From: Neisseria shayeganii 871
Lineage (GTDB): Bacteria; Pseudomonadota; Gammaproteobacteria; Burkholderiales; Neisseriaceae
Direction of reading: 5' to 3'
DNA length: 27,025 nt
NCBI RefSeq assembly: GCF_000226875.1
Contig: NZ_JH164926.1
Span: 1,768,088 to 1,795,112, forward strand
Under the pieces are notes generated by a model. That model ran no database searches and had not been told where the DNA came from. It saw only the letters and a list, made by a program, of their open reading frames with translations. A program made the translations under genes and the position numbers. Shown piece by piece: positions 20,762-27,025 of this stretch (positions are counted from its first letter, which is position 1; each line of letters begins with the position of its first letter).

Positions 20762-22285
20762 ATGACCATCATCAAACAAGAAGATTTCATCCAAAGCATC
20801 GCCGATGCTTTCCAATTCATCAGCTATTACCATCCCGTCGATTACATCCAAGCCCTATACAAGGCTTGGCAGAAAGAAGAAAACCCGGCCGCCAAAGACG
20901 CGATGACGCAGATTTTGGTGAACAGCCGCATGTGTGCCGAAGGCCACCGCCCCATCTGCCAAGACACCGGCATCGCCACCGTATTTTTGAAAGTGGGCAT
21001 GAACGTGCAATGGGATGCCGATATGAGCGTGGCCGAAATGGTGAACGAAGGCGTGCGCCGCGCCTACAATTGGCCAGACAACAAACTGCGCGCCTCGGTA
21101 CTCGCCGACCCGGCCGGCAAACGCCAAAACACCAAAGACAACACGCCGGCGGTGATCCACATGGAAATCGTGGCCGGCGACAAAGTGGAAGTCACCTGCG
21201 CGGCCAAAGGCGGCGGTTCGGAAAACAAATCCAAGCTCGCCATGCTCAACCCTTCCGATTCGATTGTCGATTGGGTGCTGAAAACCATCCCCACCATGGG
21301 CGCAGGCTGGTGTCCGCCCGGCATCTTGGGCATCGGCATCGGCGGCACGCCGGAAAAAGCGGCTTTGTTGGCGAAAGAATCGCTGATGAGCCACGTGGAT
21401 ATTCACGAATTACAGGAAAAAGCCGCCTCGGGCGCAGAACTCTCCACCACCGAAGCCCTGCGTTTGGAGCTGTTTGAAAAAGTGAACGCGCTGGGCATCG
21501 GCGCGCAAGGCTTGGGCGGCCTGACCACCGTTCTCGACGTCAAAATTTTGGATTACCCCACCCATGCCGCGTCCAAACCCGTAGCCATGATTCCCAACTG
21601 CGCCGCCACCCGCCACGTTGAATTTGAATTGGACGGCTCCGGCCCGGTGAAACTCGACCCGCCTTCATTGGAAGACTGGCCGGACATCACCTACAGCCCC
21701 GACAACGGCAAGCGCGTGGATGTGAACAAGCTCACCAAAGAAGAGGTCGCCACTTGGAAAATGGGCGATGTGCTGCTTTTGAACGGCAAAATCTACACCG
21801 GCCGCGATGCCGCCCACAAACGCATGGTCGATATGCTCAACAAAGGCGAAAAACTGCCGGTCGATTTCACCAACAAACTGATTTACTACGTCGGCCCGGT
21901 TGACCCCGTGCGCGACGAAGTGGTCGGCCCCGCCGGCCCCACCACCGCCACCCGCATGGACAAATTCACCCGTCAAATGCTGGAGCAAACCGGCCTGCTC
22001 GGCATGATCGGCAAATCCGAACGCGGCCCCGCCGCCTGCGAAGCGATTGCCGACAACCAAGCGGTGTACCTGATGGCGGTGGGCGGCTCGGCCTACTTGG
22101 TGGCCAAGGCGATTCAAGAAGCCAAAGTGGTGGCTTTCGAAGACTTGGGCATGGAAGCGATTTACGAGTTTGAAGTGAAAGACATGCCCGTCACCGTGGC
22201 GGTGGACAGCAGCGGCCAATCCGTGCACGCCATCGCGCCGAAGCAATGGCAGGCCAAAATCGGCATCATTCCCGTAGAGGCATAA
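20762..22285 (+). CDS. fumB: Fumarate hydratase, class I ([4Fe-4S])
   Basis: Interconverts fumarate and malate in the TCA cycle, using an oxygen-sensitive [4Fe-4S] cluster. The 507-residue protein has both class I domains. Cluster cysteines are apparent at Cys66 (ICQDTG), Cys184 (GWCPPG) and Cys280 (NCAATRH), with spacing like known class I enzymes. Other motifs are TCAAKGGGSENKSK, GIGIGGTPEKAA, GPTTATRMDKFT and DLGMEAIYEFEVKDMPV. CAGGAA precedes the ATG, and TACAAT (20708-20713) may be the -10. The gene is followed by an inverted DUS pair and miniature element E. Confidence 0.96.
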   Translation: MTIIKQEDFIQSIADAFQFISYYHPVDYIQALYKAWQKEENPAAKDAMTQILVNSRMCAEGHRPICQDTGIATVFLKVGMNVQWDADMSVAEMVNEGVRRAYNWPDNKLRASVLADPAGKRQNTKDNTPAVIHMEIVAGDKVEVTCAAKGGGSENKSKLAMLNPSDSIVDWVLKTIPTMGAGWCPPGILGIGIGGTPEKAALLAKESLMSHVDIHELQEKAASGAELSTTEALRLELFEKVNALGIGAQGLGGLTTVLDVKILDYPTHAASKPVAMIPNCAATRHVEFELDGSGPVKLDPPSLEDWPDITYSPDNGKRVDVNKLTKEEVATWKMGDVLLLNGKIYTGRDAAHKRMVDMLNKGEKLPVDFTNKLIYYVGPVDPVRDEVVGPAGPTTATRMDKFTRQMLEQTGLLGMIGKSERGPAACEAIADNQAVYLMAVGGSAYLVAKAIQEAKVVAFEDLGMEAIYEFEVKDMPVTVAVDSSGQSVHAIAPKQWQAKIGIIPVEA

Positions 22286-22290
22286 AACCG

Positions 22291-22321
22291 CAGGCTACCT
22301 GAAAGCATTTCAGGTAGCCTG
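22291..22321. terminator. Inverted DUS pair, likely terminator of the fumarase gene
   Basis: CAGGCTACCTGAAA (22291-22304) and TTTCAGGTAGCCTG (22308-22321) form a 14-bp stem with a 3-base loop; both 12-mers are exact DUS. Its right end is the insertion point of miniature element E. Confidence 0.85.
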
Positions 22322-22463
22322 AGACCTTTGCAAAACCCCCAGATGTGGATGCAGTTCAAGGCGTAGCAGCGCAGCGAGCGCAGACATATCATATAGATAG
22401 GCAAGCGAGCGAGCAGCGCACAACGCAGAAATGCGCCGCAGGTGGGGGTTTTGCAAAGGTCTC
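22321..22463. mobile_element. Miniature inverted-repeat element, 143 bp (copy E)
   Basis: Ends GAGACCTTTGCAAAACCCCC and GGGGGTTTTGCAAAGGTCTC are perfect inverted repeats. The 5-bp duplication AGCCT is exact (22316-22320 and 22464-22468), and the left copy is the end of a DUS. The sequence is nearly identical to copy F (25404-25546) in inverted orientation. No transposase is encoded. Confidence 0.85.
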
Positions 22464-22583
22464 AGCCTGTTTGGTATGGTGTCATGTGCAGAAATAGGCC
22501 GGATACCGATTCCGAAAATTCAGCCGCAAACACCTTGTCGGTTTCAAGAGTACGGCCGACGGCTGCCGCAAAGCGGCTTCCGA

Positions 22584-22592
22584 TGCTATAGT
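22584..22592 (+). promoter_or_regulatory. Extended -10 promoter of the M48 protease gene
   Basis: TGCTATAGT (22584-22592) lies about 66 bases before the ATG, downstream of the element and its right-hand duplication. Confidence 0.45.
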
Positions 22593-22657
22593 TCGGCTTT
22601 CGGTGCGCAGCGGCGGTTTTGCTGCGGCAATTGGCTATTTTTACAGGAGGCAACATC

Positions 22658-23464
22658 ATGCGTCGTTTTTCCCGTTCCTTGGCCGCGGCGGCCGTCAGCT
22701 TGGGTTTGCTGTCGGGCTGTGCCGGCATGGCCGATGCCTTGGGCTACAACACCCAGGCTTTGAATGCCCATTCCGCTCAAAGCTATCAACAGCTGAGGGC
22801 GCAGGCACAGCGCAGCGAGGTGCTCGACACCCGTTCGGCCACCGCCCGCCGCGTGCAGCGCGTGTTCCAGCGCATGAAGCCGCATGCCGAAGCGGCCAAC
22901 CGCACCGGCGTGCCGTTCCAGTGGGAAATGATGGTGATCCGCAGCAAAGAAATGAATGCTTGGGCCATGCCGGGCGGCAAAATGGCGGTTTACACCGGCT
23001 TGGTGGAAACGCTGAACCTGACCGATGACGAAATCGCCGCCGTGGTGGGTCATGAGATGACGCACGCCCTGCTGGAGCACAGCAAACAGGCGGTCGGCCA
23101 GAAAGTGCTCACCGGCTTGGCTTTGGACATCGGCGGGCGCGTGGTGGCCAGCCAAACCGGCATCAGCAGCGAAGCCATCGGTTTGTCGCAAGGGCTGTTG
23201 GCCGAATACGGCATCGGCCTGCCTTATTCCCGCCACCACGAGCGCGAGGCCGACAGCGGCGGCATGCTGCTGATGGCGCAGGCGGGTTACGACCCGCGCG
23301 CGGCGGTTACGGTGTGGGAAAAAATGGCGGCTTATCAAGGCAGCGGCAACGCCTTGACGGGCATGCTGTCCACCCATCCGTCCAATCAGTCGCGCATTGA
23401 AGAGCTGCGCCGCCAGCTGCCTTCGGTGCTGCCGGTGTACGAACAGAACCGCCGCCGCCGTTGA
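22658..23464 (+). CDS. M48-family metalloprotease lipoprotein
   Basis: A perfect AGGAGG precedes the ATG at 22658. The 268-residue protein starts with a lipoprotein signal (AAAAVSLGLLSGC). The zinc-protease motif HEMTH follows (His132, Glu133, His136), with the third ligand in HHEREADSGG (Glu197), and NAWAMPGGKMAVYTGL and LSTHPSNQSRIEEL. It resembles LoiP/YcaL-type single-domain M48 proteases that act on outer-membrane or periplasmic proteins. Substrates are unknown. It appears to be a single-gene unit with its own promoter after element E, and a DUS pair follows. Confidence 0.92.
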   Translation: MRRFSRSLAAAAVSLGLLSGCAGMADALGYNTQALNAHSAQSYQQLRAQAQRSEVLDTRSATARRVQRVFQRMKPHAEAANRTGVPFQWEMMVIRSKEMNAWAMPGGKMAVYTGLVETLNLTDDEIAAVVGHEMTHALLEHSKQAVGQKVLTGLALDIGGRVVASQTGISSEAIGLSQGLLAEYGIGLPYSRHHEREADSGGMLLMAQAGYDPRAAVTVWEKMAAYQGSGNALTGMLSTHPSNQSRIEELRRQLPSVLPVYEQNRRRR

Positions 23465-23478
23465 GCGGCAGACCGTCT

Positions 23479-23517
23479 TTTCAGGTAGCCTGAAGCCCGC
23501 TTTCAGGCTACCTGAAA
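23479..23517. terminator. Inverted DUS pair, likely terminator of the M48 protease gene
   Basis: TTTCAGGTAGCCTGAA (23479-23494) and TTCAGGCTACCTGAAA (23502-23517) form a 16-bp stem with a 7-base loop; two exact DUS are included. Confidence 0.82.
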
Positions 23518-23520
23518 CCT

Positions 23521-23529
23521 TGTTACAAT
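23521..23529 (+). promoter_or_regulatory. Extended -10 promoter of proS
   Basis: TGTTACAAT (23521-23529), 37 bases before the ATG, directly after the DUS hairpin. Confidence 0.5.
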
Positions 23530-23566
23530 CCCGCCCTTTACTTTTCTTTAAATACAGCCTACCGCC

Positions 23567-25282
23567 ATGAAAGCCAGCCAATTCTTTATTTCCACCCTCA
23601 AAGAAGCCCCCGCCGAAGCCACGCTGCCCAGCCACCGGCTGATGCTACGCGCCGGCCTGATCAAAGCCAGCGCCTCCGGCCTCTACACCTGGATGCCGAT
23701 GGGCCTGCGCGTATTGCGCAAGGTGGAGCACATCGTGCGCGAGGAAATGAACCGCGCCGGCGCCATCGAGCTGCTGATGCCGGTGGTGCAGCCGGCCGAA
23801 TTGTGGGAAGAATCCGGCCGCTGGACGTTTTACGGCAAAGAGCTGTTGCGCATCAAAGACCGCCACGAGCGCGATTTCTGCATCGCCCCCACCTGCGAAG
23901 AGGTGATCACCGACATCGTGCGCAAAGAAGTAACCAGCTATAAGCAGCTGCCGAAAAACTTCTACCACATCAACACCAAATTCCGCGACGAAGTGCGCCC
24001 GCGTTTCGGCGTGATGCGCGCGCGCGAATTTGTGATGAAAGACGCCTATTCCTTCCACGCCGATTACGAATCGCTGGTGCGCGACGGCTACCAGCCGATG
24101 TACGACGCCTATTGCCGCATCTTCGACCGCCTCGGCCTCAACTACCGCCCGGTGGCGGCCGACACCGGCAGCATCGGCGGCACCGGCTCGCACGAATTCC
24201 AAGTGCTGGCCGACTCCGGCGAAGACGTGATTGCCTACAGCGACGCTTCCGATTTCGCCGCCAATATCGAGCTGGCGCAAACCCTGCCGCTTTCAGGTAG
24301 CCGCGCCGAGGCCGCGCAAACGCTGAACAAAGTACACACGCCCAATGTGAAAACCATTGCCGACTTGGTGGCGTTTTTAAATGTGCCGATTGAACACACC
24401 CTCAAATCCATTGTGGTCGAAGGTGAGGCAGACGGCGAATTGGTGCTTCTGCTGTTGCGCGGCGACCATGAGTTCAACGACATCAAGGCCGAAAAACTGG
24501 CGGGCGTGAAATCGCCGCTGACCATGGCCGATCCCGCCGCCATCCGCGCCGCCTTCGGCGCCAACGGCGGCTCGCTCGGCCCGGTGGGCTTTGGCGGCAA
24601 AGTGTACGCCGACTACGCCGTCGAAAAAGGCGCCGACTGGGTAATCGGCGCCAACGAAGACGACCACCACTACACCGGCTTCAACTTCGGCCGCGATGCC
24701 GCCGAGCCCGAATTCGTCGATTTGCGCAACGTGGTGGCGGGCGACCCCAGCCCCTGCGGCCAAGGCTACCTGAAACTGGCGCGCGGCATCGAAGTGGGCC
24801 ATGTGTTCCAGCTGCGCGACAAATATTCGCAAGCCATGAACGCGGTGTTCCTCGACAACAACGGCAAATCGCAGGTGATGGAAATGGGCTGCTACGGCAT
24901 CGGCGTGAGCCGCATTGTCGCCGCCGCCATCGAGCAAAACCACGACGAGCGCGGCATCATCTGGACCGATGCCATGGCGCCCTTCCAAGTGGTGATTGTG
25001 CCGATGAACTACAAAAAATCGGATGCGGTGCGCGAAGCGGCCGATAGGCTGTATGCCGAATTGTCGGCCGCCGGCGCCGATGTGTTGCTGGACGACCGCG
25101 ACGAGCGCGCCGGCGTGCTGCTCAACGATTCCGAACTGTTGGGCATTCCGCACCGCCTGGTGATCGGCGACCGCGGCCTGAAAGAAGGCACGGTGGAATA
25201 CGCCCGCCGCACCGACAGCGAAGCACAAAGCGTGGCGCTGGCCGAAGCGGCGGCCAAAGTGTTGGCGGCCTTGCAAGCTTAA
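23567..25282 (+). CDS. proS: Prolyl-tRNA synthetase
   Basis: A class II aminoacyl-tRNA synthetase charging tRNA-Pro. The 571-residue protein is the bacterial type. The N-terminal KASQFFISTLKEAPAEA is followed by the catalytic core with LYTWMPMGLRVLRKVEHIVREE, IAPTCEEVITDIVRKE, the motif region RDEVRPRFGVMRAREFVMKD and motif 3 MGCYGIGVSRIVAAAIEQ. An inserted YbaK-like editing domain lies at about 225-385, and a C-terminal anticodon-binding domain (LLDDRDERAGVLLNDSELLGIP) ends the protein. Two DUS-like 12-mers lie inside (24292-24303 with one mismatch; 24763-24774 exact, encoding GYLK). Confidence 0.97.
   Translation: MKASQFFISTLKEAPAEATLPSHRLMLRAGLIKASASGLYTWMPMGLRVLRKVEHIVREEMNRAGAIELLMPVVQPAELWEESGRWTFYGKELLRIKDRHERDFCIAPTCEEVITDIVRKEVTSYKQLPKNFYHINTKFRDEVRPRFGVMRAREFVMKDAYSFHADYESLVRDGYQPMYDAYCRIFDRLGLNYRPVAADTGSIGGTGSHEFQVLADSGEDVIAYSDASDFAANIELAQTLPLSGSRAEAAQTLNKVHTPNVKTIADLVAFLNVPIEHTLKSIVVEGEADGELVLLLLRGDHEFNDIKAEKLAGVKSPLTMADPAAIRAAFGANGGSLGPVGFGGKVYADYAVEKGADWVIGANEDDHHYTGFNFGRDAAEPEFVDLRNVVAGDPSPCGQGYLKLARGIEVGHVFQLRDKYSQAMNAVFLDNNGKSQVMEMGCYGIGVSRIVAAAIEQNHDERGIIWTDAMAPFQVVIVPMNYKKSDAVREAADRLYAELSAAGADVLLDDRDERAGVLLNDSELLGIPHRLVIGDRGLKEGTVEYARRTDSEAQSVALAEAAAKVLAALQA
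24292..24303 (-). repeat. Near-match DNA uptake sequence in proS
   Basis: TTCAGGTAGCCG, 11 of 12 bases, encoding SGSR in the editing domain. Confidence 0.6.
24763..24774 (+). repeat. DNA uptake sequence in proS
   Basis: Exact AGGCTACCTGAA, read in frame as part of QGYLKL. Confidence 0.9.
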
Positions 25283-25313
25283 GGCGGCAGGCCGGTTTGC
25301 CGGTAAAATGCTG

Positions 25314-25376
25314 AAAGGCTACCTGAAAAGTTTTAGCTACGCAGATACTCGCGCAGCTGGCTTTCAGGTAGCCTTT
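25314..25376. terminator. Inverted DUS pair with long loop
   Basis: AAAGGCTACCTGAAA (25314-25328) and TTTCAGGTAGCCTTT (25362-25376) form a 15-bp stem over a 33-base loop after proS; both 12-mers are exact. Confidence 0.65.
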
Positions 25377-25403
25377 GGTTTATTCGCAGGGCAATATCAG
25401 GAT

Positions 25404-25546
25404 GAGACCTTTGCAAAACCCCCATCTGCGGCGCATTTCTGCGTTGTGCGCTGCTCGTTCGCTTGCCTATCTATGTGATATGTCTGCACTCACTGCGCTG
25501 CTACGCCTTGAACTGCATCCACATCTGGGGGTTTTGCAAAGGTCTC
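25404..25546. mobile_element. Miniature inverted-repeat element, 143 bp (copy F)
   Basis: Same length as copy E and nearly identical to its reverse complement, with perfect 20-bp ends. Flanks AGGAT (25399-25403) and AAGAT (25547-25551) agree at 4 of 5 bases. It ends 13 bases before the last codon of the glutathione S-transferase gene on the minus strand. Confidence 0.85.
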
Positions 25547-25559
25547 AAGATGATTTGCC

Positions 25560-26174
25560 TCAGCCCTGCTGGGCGGCCATCACTTTCTGTACCGCCGGGT
25601 CCTGCTCCATACGCTGCATCAGACCGGCAACATTCGGGTATTCGCGCCAAGATTTCGGCGTGTATTCGGTCCAACGCGCCATCACGAAGGCGTAAGCGTC
25701 GGCCACGCTGCGTTTGCCTTGGTAAACGTGGCCGTTGCCGGCGGCGATCAGTTTGTCGAGATGCTGCATGGCGCGGTCGATGCGGGCGAAGGCGGCCTCT
25801 TTCACTTTTTGCAGCGCGGCTTCGCTCTCATCGGTGGTGTAGCGCTGCGGGAAAAACAGCGGCCAAAAGGCGGGGTGCAGGTCGCTGGCGAGGAAGGAGA
25901 GGGTTTCGTTCATCTCGAATTCGTTCACCAGGCCTTCGTTGCCGCCGATGCCGGCTTCGGGGTGCAGGCCGACGATGTATTTCAAGATGGCGGGTGCTTG
26001 GGTTAAGGCACGCGGGCCGCCGATGTCGAGCGCGGGCACCGCGGCCAGGGGGTTGATGCGTTTGTATTCTTCGGAGGCGTAATCGGCACGCACAGCTTCA
26101 TAATCGGCGCCGGCCCATTCGAGGGCGATCCAGCAGGCCAAGGCACAGGTGCCGGGGGCGTAATAGAGTTTCAT
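25560..26174 (-). CDS. Glutathione S-transferase family protein
   Basis: The 204-residue protein has the N-terminal thioredoxin-like domain MKLYYAPGTCALACWIALEW, with the Cys10 position typical of beta-class bacterial GSTs. NPLAAVPALDI (cis-Pro motif) and the helical C-terminal domain with YQGKRSVADAYAFVMARW follow. Beta-class GSTs conjugate or reduce with glutathione; the substrate is unknown. RBS-like AAAGGAAA lies before the ATG. Miniature element F was inserted just past its stop. Confidence 0.92.
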   Translation of the reverse strand: MKLYYAPGTCALACWIALEWAGADYEAVRADYASEEYKRINPLAAVPALDIGGPRALTQAPAILKYIVGLHPEAGIGGNEGLVNEFEMNETLSFLASDLHPAFWPLFFPQRYTTDESEAALQKVKEAAFARIDRAMQHLDKLIAAGNGHVYQGKRSVADAYAFVMARWTEYTPKSWREYPNVAGLMQRMEQDPAVQKVMAAQQG

Positions 26175-26213
26175 CGGGTTTCCTTTGCGGGATTGCGAGT
26201 CGGTATTGGGGCG

Positions 26214-26247
26214 GCCGGCTACCTGAAAGCGGGTTCAGGCAGCCGGC
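26214..26247. terminator. Hairpin of a DUS and a variant DUS
   Basis: GCCGGCTACCTGAA (26214-26227) and TTCAGGCAGCCGGC (26234-26247) form a 14-bp stem with one A-C mismatch between the convergently spaced GST start region and the YceI stop. The right arm reads GGCTGCCTGAA in reverse, the Simonsiella-type DUS core. Confidence 0.6.
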
Positions 26248-26259
26248 CGGCTAAGGGGC

Positions 26260-26823
26260 TTATTGTTTGGCCGCTTCGATTTGGATGTCCAAACGCACGT
26301 TTTTGGGAATACCGGCTTCCAGCAGGTAGTTCATGCCCCACAGGGTGCGGTCGATGGTGGCGGAGAAGTCGCCGCCGCACACCCGGGCCTTGAGGATGGG
26401 GTTGTCGTAGCAGTTGAATTTCTCGGCGCGCAAGGTAACCGGATGGGTTTTGCCCAGCAGGGTGAGGCGGCCTTCTACTGAGTGCACTTTGTTGCCGGCG
26501 AAGTTGAAACGGGTGGAAACAAAACGCATTTCGGGGTGACGTTCGGCGTGGAATAAGTCGGCCGATTTCAGGTGGTTGGTGAATTCGGGCGAGCTGCTTT
26601 GCAGTTTGGCCACCGGAATTTTGATGTCGATGCTGCCGGTGCGGCGGGCGGGATCGAACTTCATTTCGCCGGTCAGGCCGTAAAAGCCGCCGACATTGGT
26701 GCTGGTGCCGAAGTGGTCGATGGCGAAACGGGCGTTGGTGTGGTGCGGATCGATGCGGTAATCGGCGGCCACGGCGGTGGCAGCGACGGCGGCCAGGGTC
26801 AGGGCAAACAAGGTTTTCTTCAT
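26260..26823 (-). CDS. YceI-family periplasmic protein
   Basis: The YceI fold is a lipocalin-like barrel that binds isoprenoid-type lipids in known members. The 187-residue protein has a Sec signal (ALTLAAVAATAVAA, cleavage near residue 20). The family pattern follows: YRIDPHHTNARFAIDHFG, VGGFYGLTGEMKFDP, SIDIKIPVAKLQS, HPEMRFVSTRF and VEGRLTLLGKTHPVTL. The ATG at 26823 gives a normal signal peptide. The ligand is not known. Confidence 0.93.
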   Translation of the reverse strand: MKKTLFALTLAAVAATAVAADYRIDPHHTNARFAIDHFGTSTNVGGFYGLTGEMKFDPARRTGSIDIKIPVAKLQSSSPEFTNHLKSADLFHAERHPEMRFVSTRFNFAGNKVHSVEGRLTLLGKTHPVTLRAEKFNCYDNPILKARVCGGDFSATIDRTLWGMNYLLEAGIPKNVRLDIQIEAAKQ

Positions 26824-26928
26824 GATGGGTCTCCGTTGGATGGTGCCGTTGGCAAACGGCGGTGGTCAGAACTGCCCGCGGTCCGGCCGGCGGCTGGGTA
26901 GGCGCAGCAACCGTGCATCTGCCGGTTA

Positions 26929-26948
26929 GGAAAGAGCGCGGTCTTTCC
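26929..26948. other. Short inverted repeat upstream of the YceI gene
   Basis: GGAAAGA and TCTTTCC arms of 7 bp enclose GCGCGG, with no T run on either side. It may be chance or an operator. Apart from this, 26824-27025 shows no gene or promoter I can support. Confidence 0.25.
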
Positions 26949-27025
26949 GTGCGGCAGCGGTTTTACTGCGCTAGAGCATTTTTGATTGAGAATGTTACAT
27001 AATAGGGTTTTCTACCAGCCGGAGC

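Noticed and set aside
22162..22404. Short minus-strand ORF resembling one at 25463 (MPIYxICLxSLRCYALN)
   Set aside because: It arises only because both lie in copies of the same miniature element; not a gene family.
22586..23635. 349-codon minus-strand frame across the M48 gene and the proS start
   Set aside because: It crosses a terminator hairpin, a promoter and two real genes; composition is antisense-like.
1..27025. CRISPR array or complete insertion sequence
   Set aside because: No regularly spaced direct repeats with unique spacers were seen, and no intact transposase is present; the repeats are DUS and miniature elements.

Overview
The window looks like a chromosome segment from a Neisseriaceae bacterium, most probably Eikenella or a close relative. 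The main evidence is the 12-mer AGGCTACCTGAA (reverse TTCAGGTAGCCT). By eye it occurs about 24 times exactly and about 8 more times with one mismatch, and it is the DNA uptake sequence (DUS) dialect known from Eikenella. The enolase, FtsB, LolA, LpxH and fumarase proteins are also of Neisseriaceae type. Coding DNA is GC-rich; only the first ~300 bases are clearly AT-rich.

Region 1 (1-1432) is an accessory scar. It holds an AT-rich toxin-like C-terminal fragment on the minus strand, joined to a frameshifted filamentous-phage Rep gene on the plus strand. A possible small phage ORF, a bidirectional terminator and tRNA-Ser(GCU) follow. Region 2 (1584-3242) is the eno-ftsB pair. Region 3 (3243-3924) is a second scar: a 28-bp palindrome of transposon-type ends, a dead P4-type integrase, a 27-bp direct repeat, and tRNA-Leu(CAA) with its own terminator and promoter.

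Region 4 (4012-8617) carries a Sco-type copper lipoprotein, short-form hisG, an NYN/OST-HTH protein, a histidine-rich protein on the minus strand, and hisD. Region 5 (8618-14355) contains two miniature elements, a membrane metallophosphoesterase divergent from a YfeX-type peroxidase, a TatD-family hydrolase, another miniature element, lpxH, an ArsC/Spx-like reductase and an unknown lipoprotein. Region 6 (14376-23464) has a signal-less PhnD-like protein, lolA, a DUF455 protein, gph, a CinA/MoaB-like protein, an LTA-synthase-like membrane sulfatase, a class I fumarase, a miniature element and an M48 lipoprotein protease. Region 7 (23521-27025) has proS, a last miniature element, a glutathione S-transferase and a YceI protein.

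Most genes are housekeeping functions in short transcription units: glycolysis and TCA (eno, fumarase), histidine biosynthesis (hisG, hisD), envelope biogenesis (lpxH, lolA, ftsB, LTA-synthase-like, M48) and translation (proS, two tRNAs). Units are commonly closed by inverted DUS pairs that can fold as terminators. The most notable structure is repeat-based: a family of 92-183 bp miniature elements with GAGACCTTTGCAAAA-type ends and 5-bp target duplications, two of them duplicating DUS bases, and DUS copies that also serve as stop codons, Shine-Dalgarno sequence or protein-coding sequence. I found no CRISPR array, complete insertion sequence or intact defence system.
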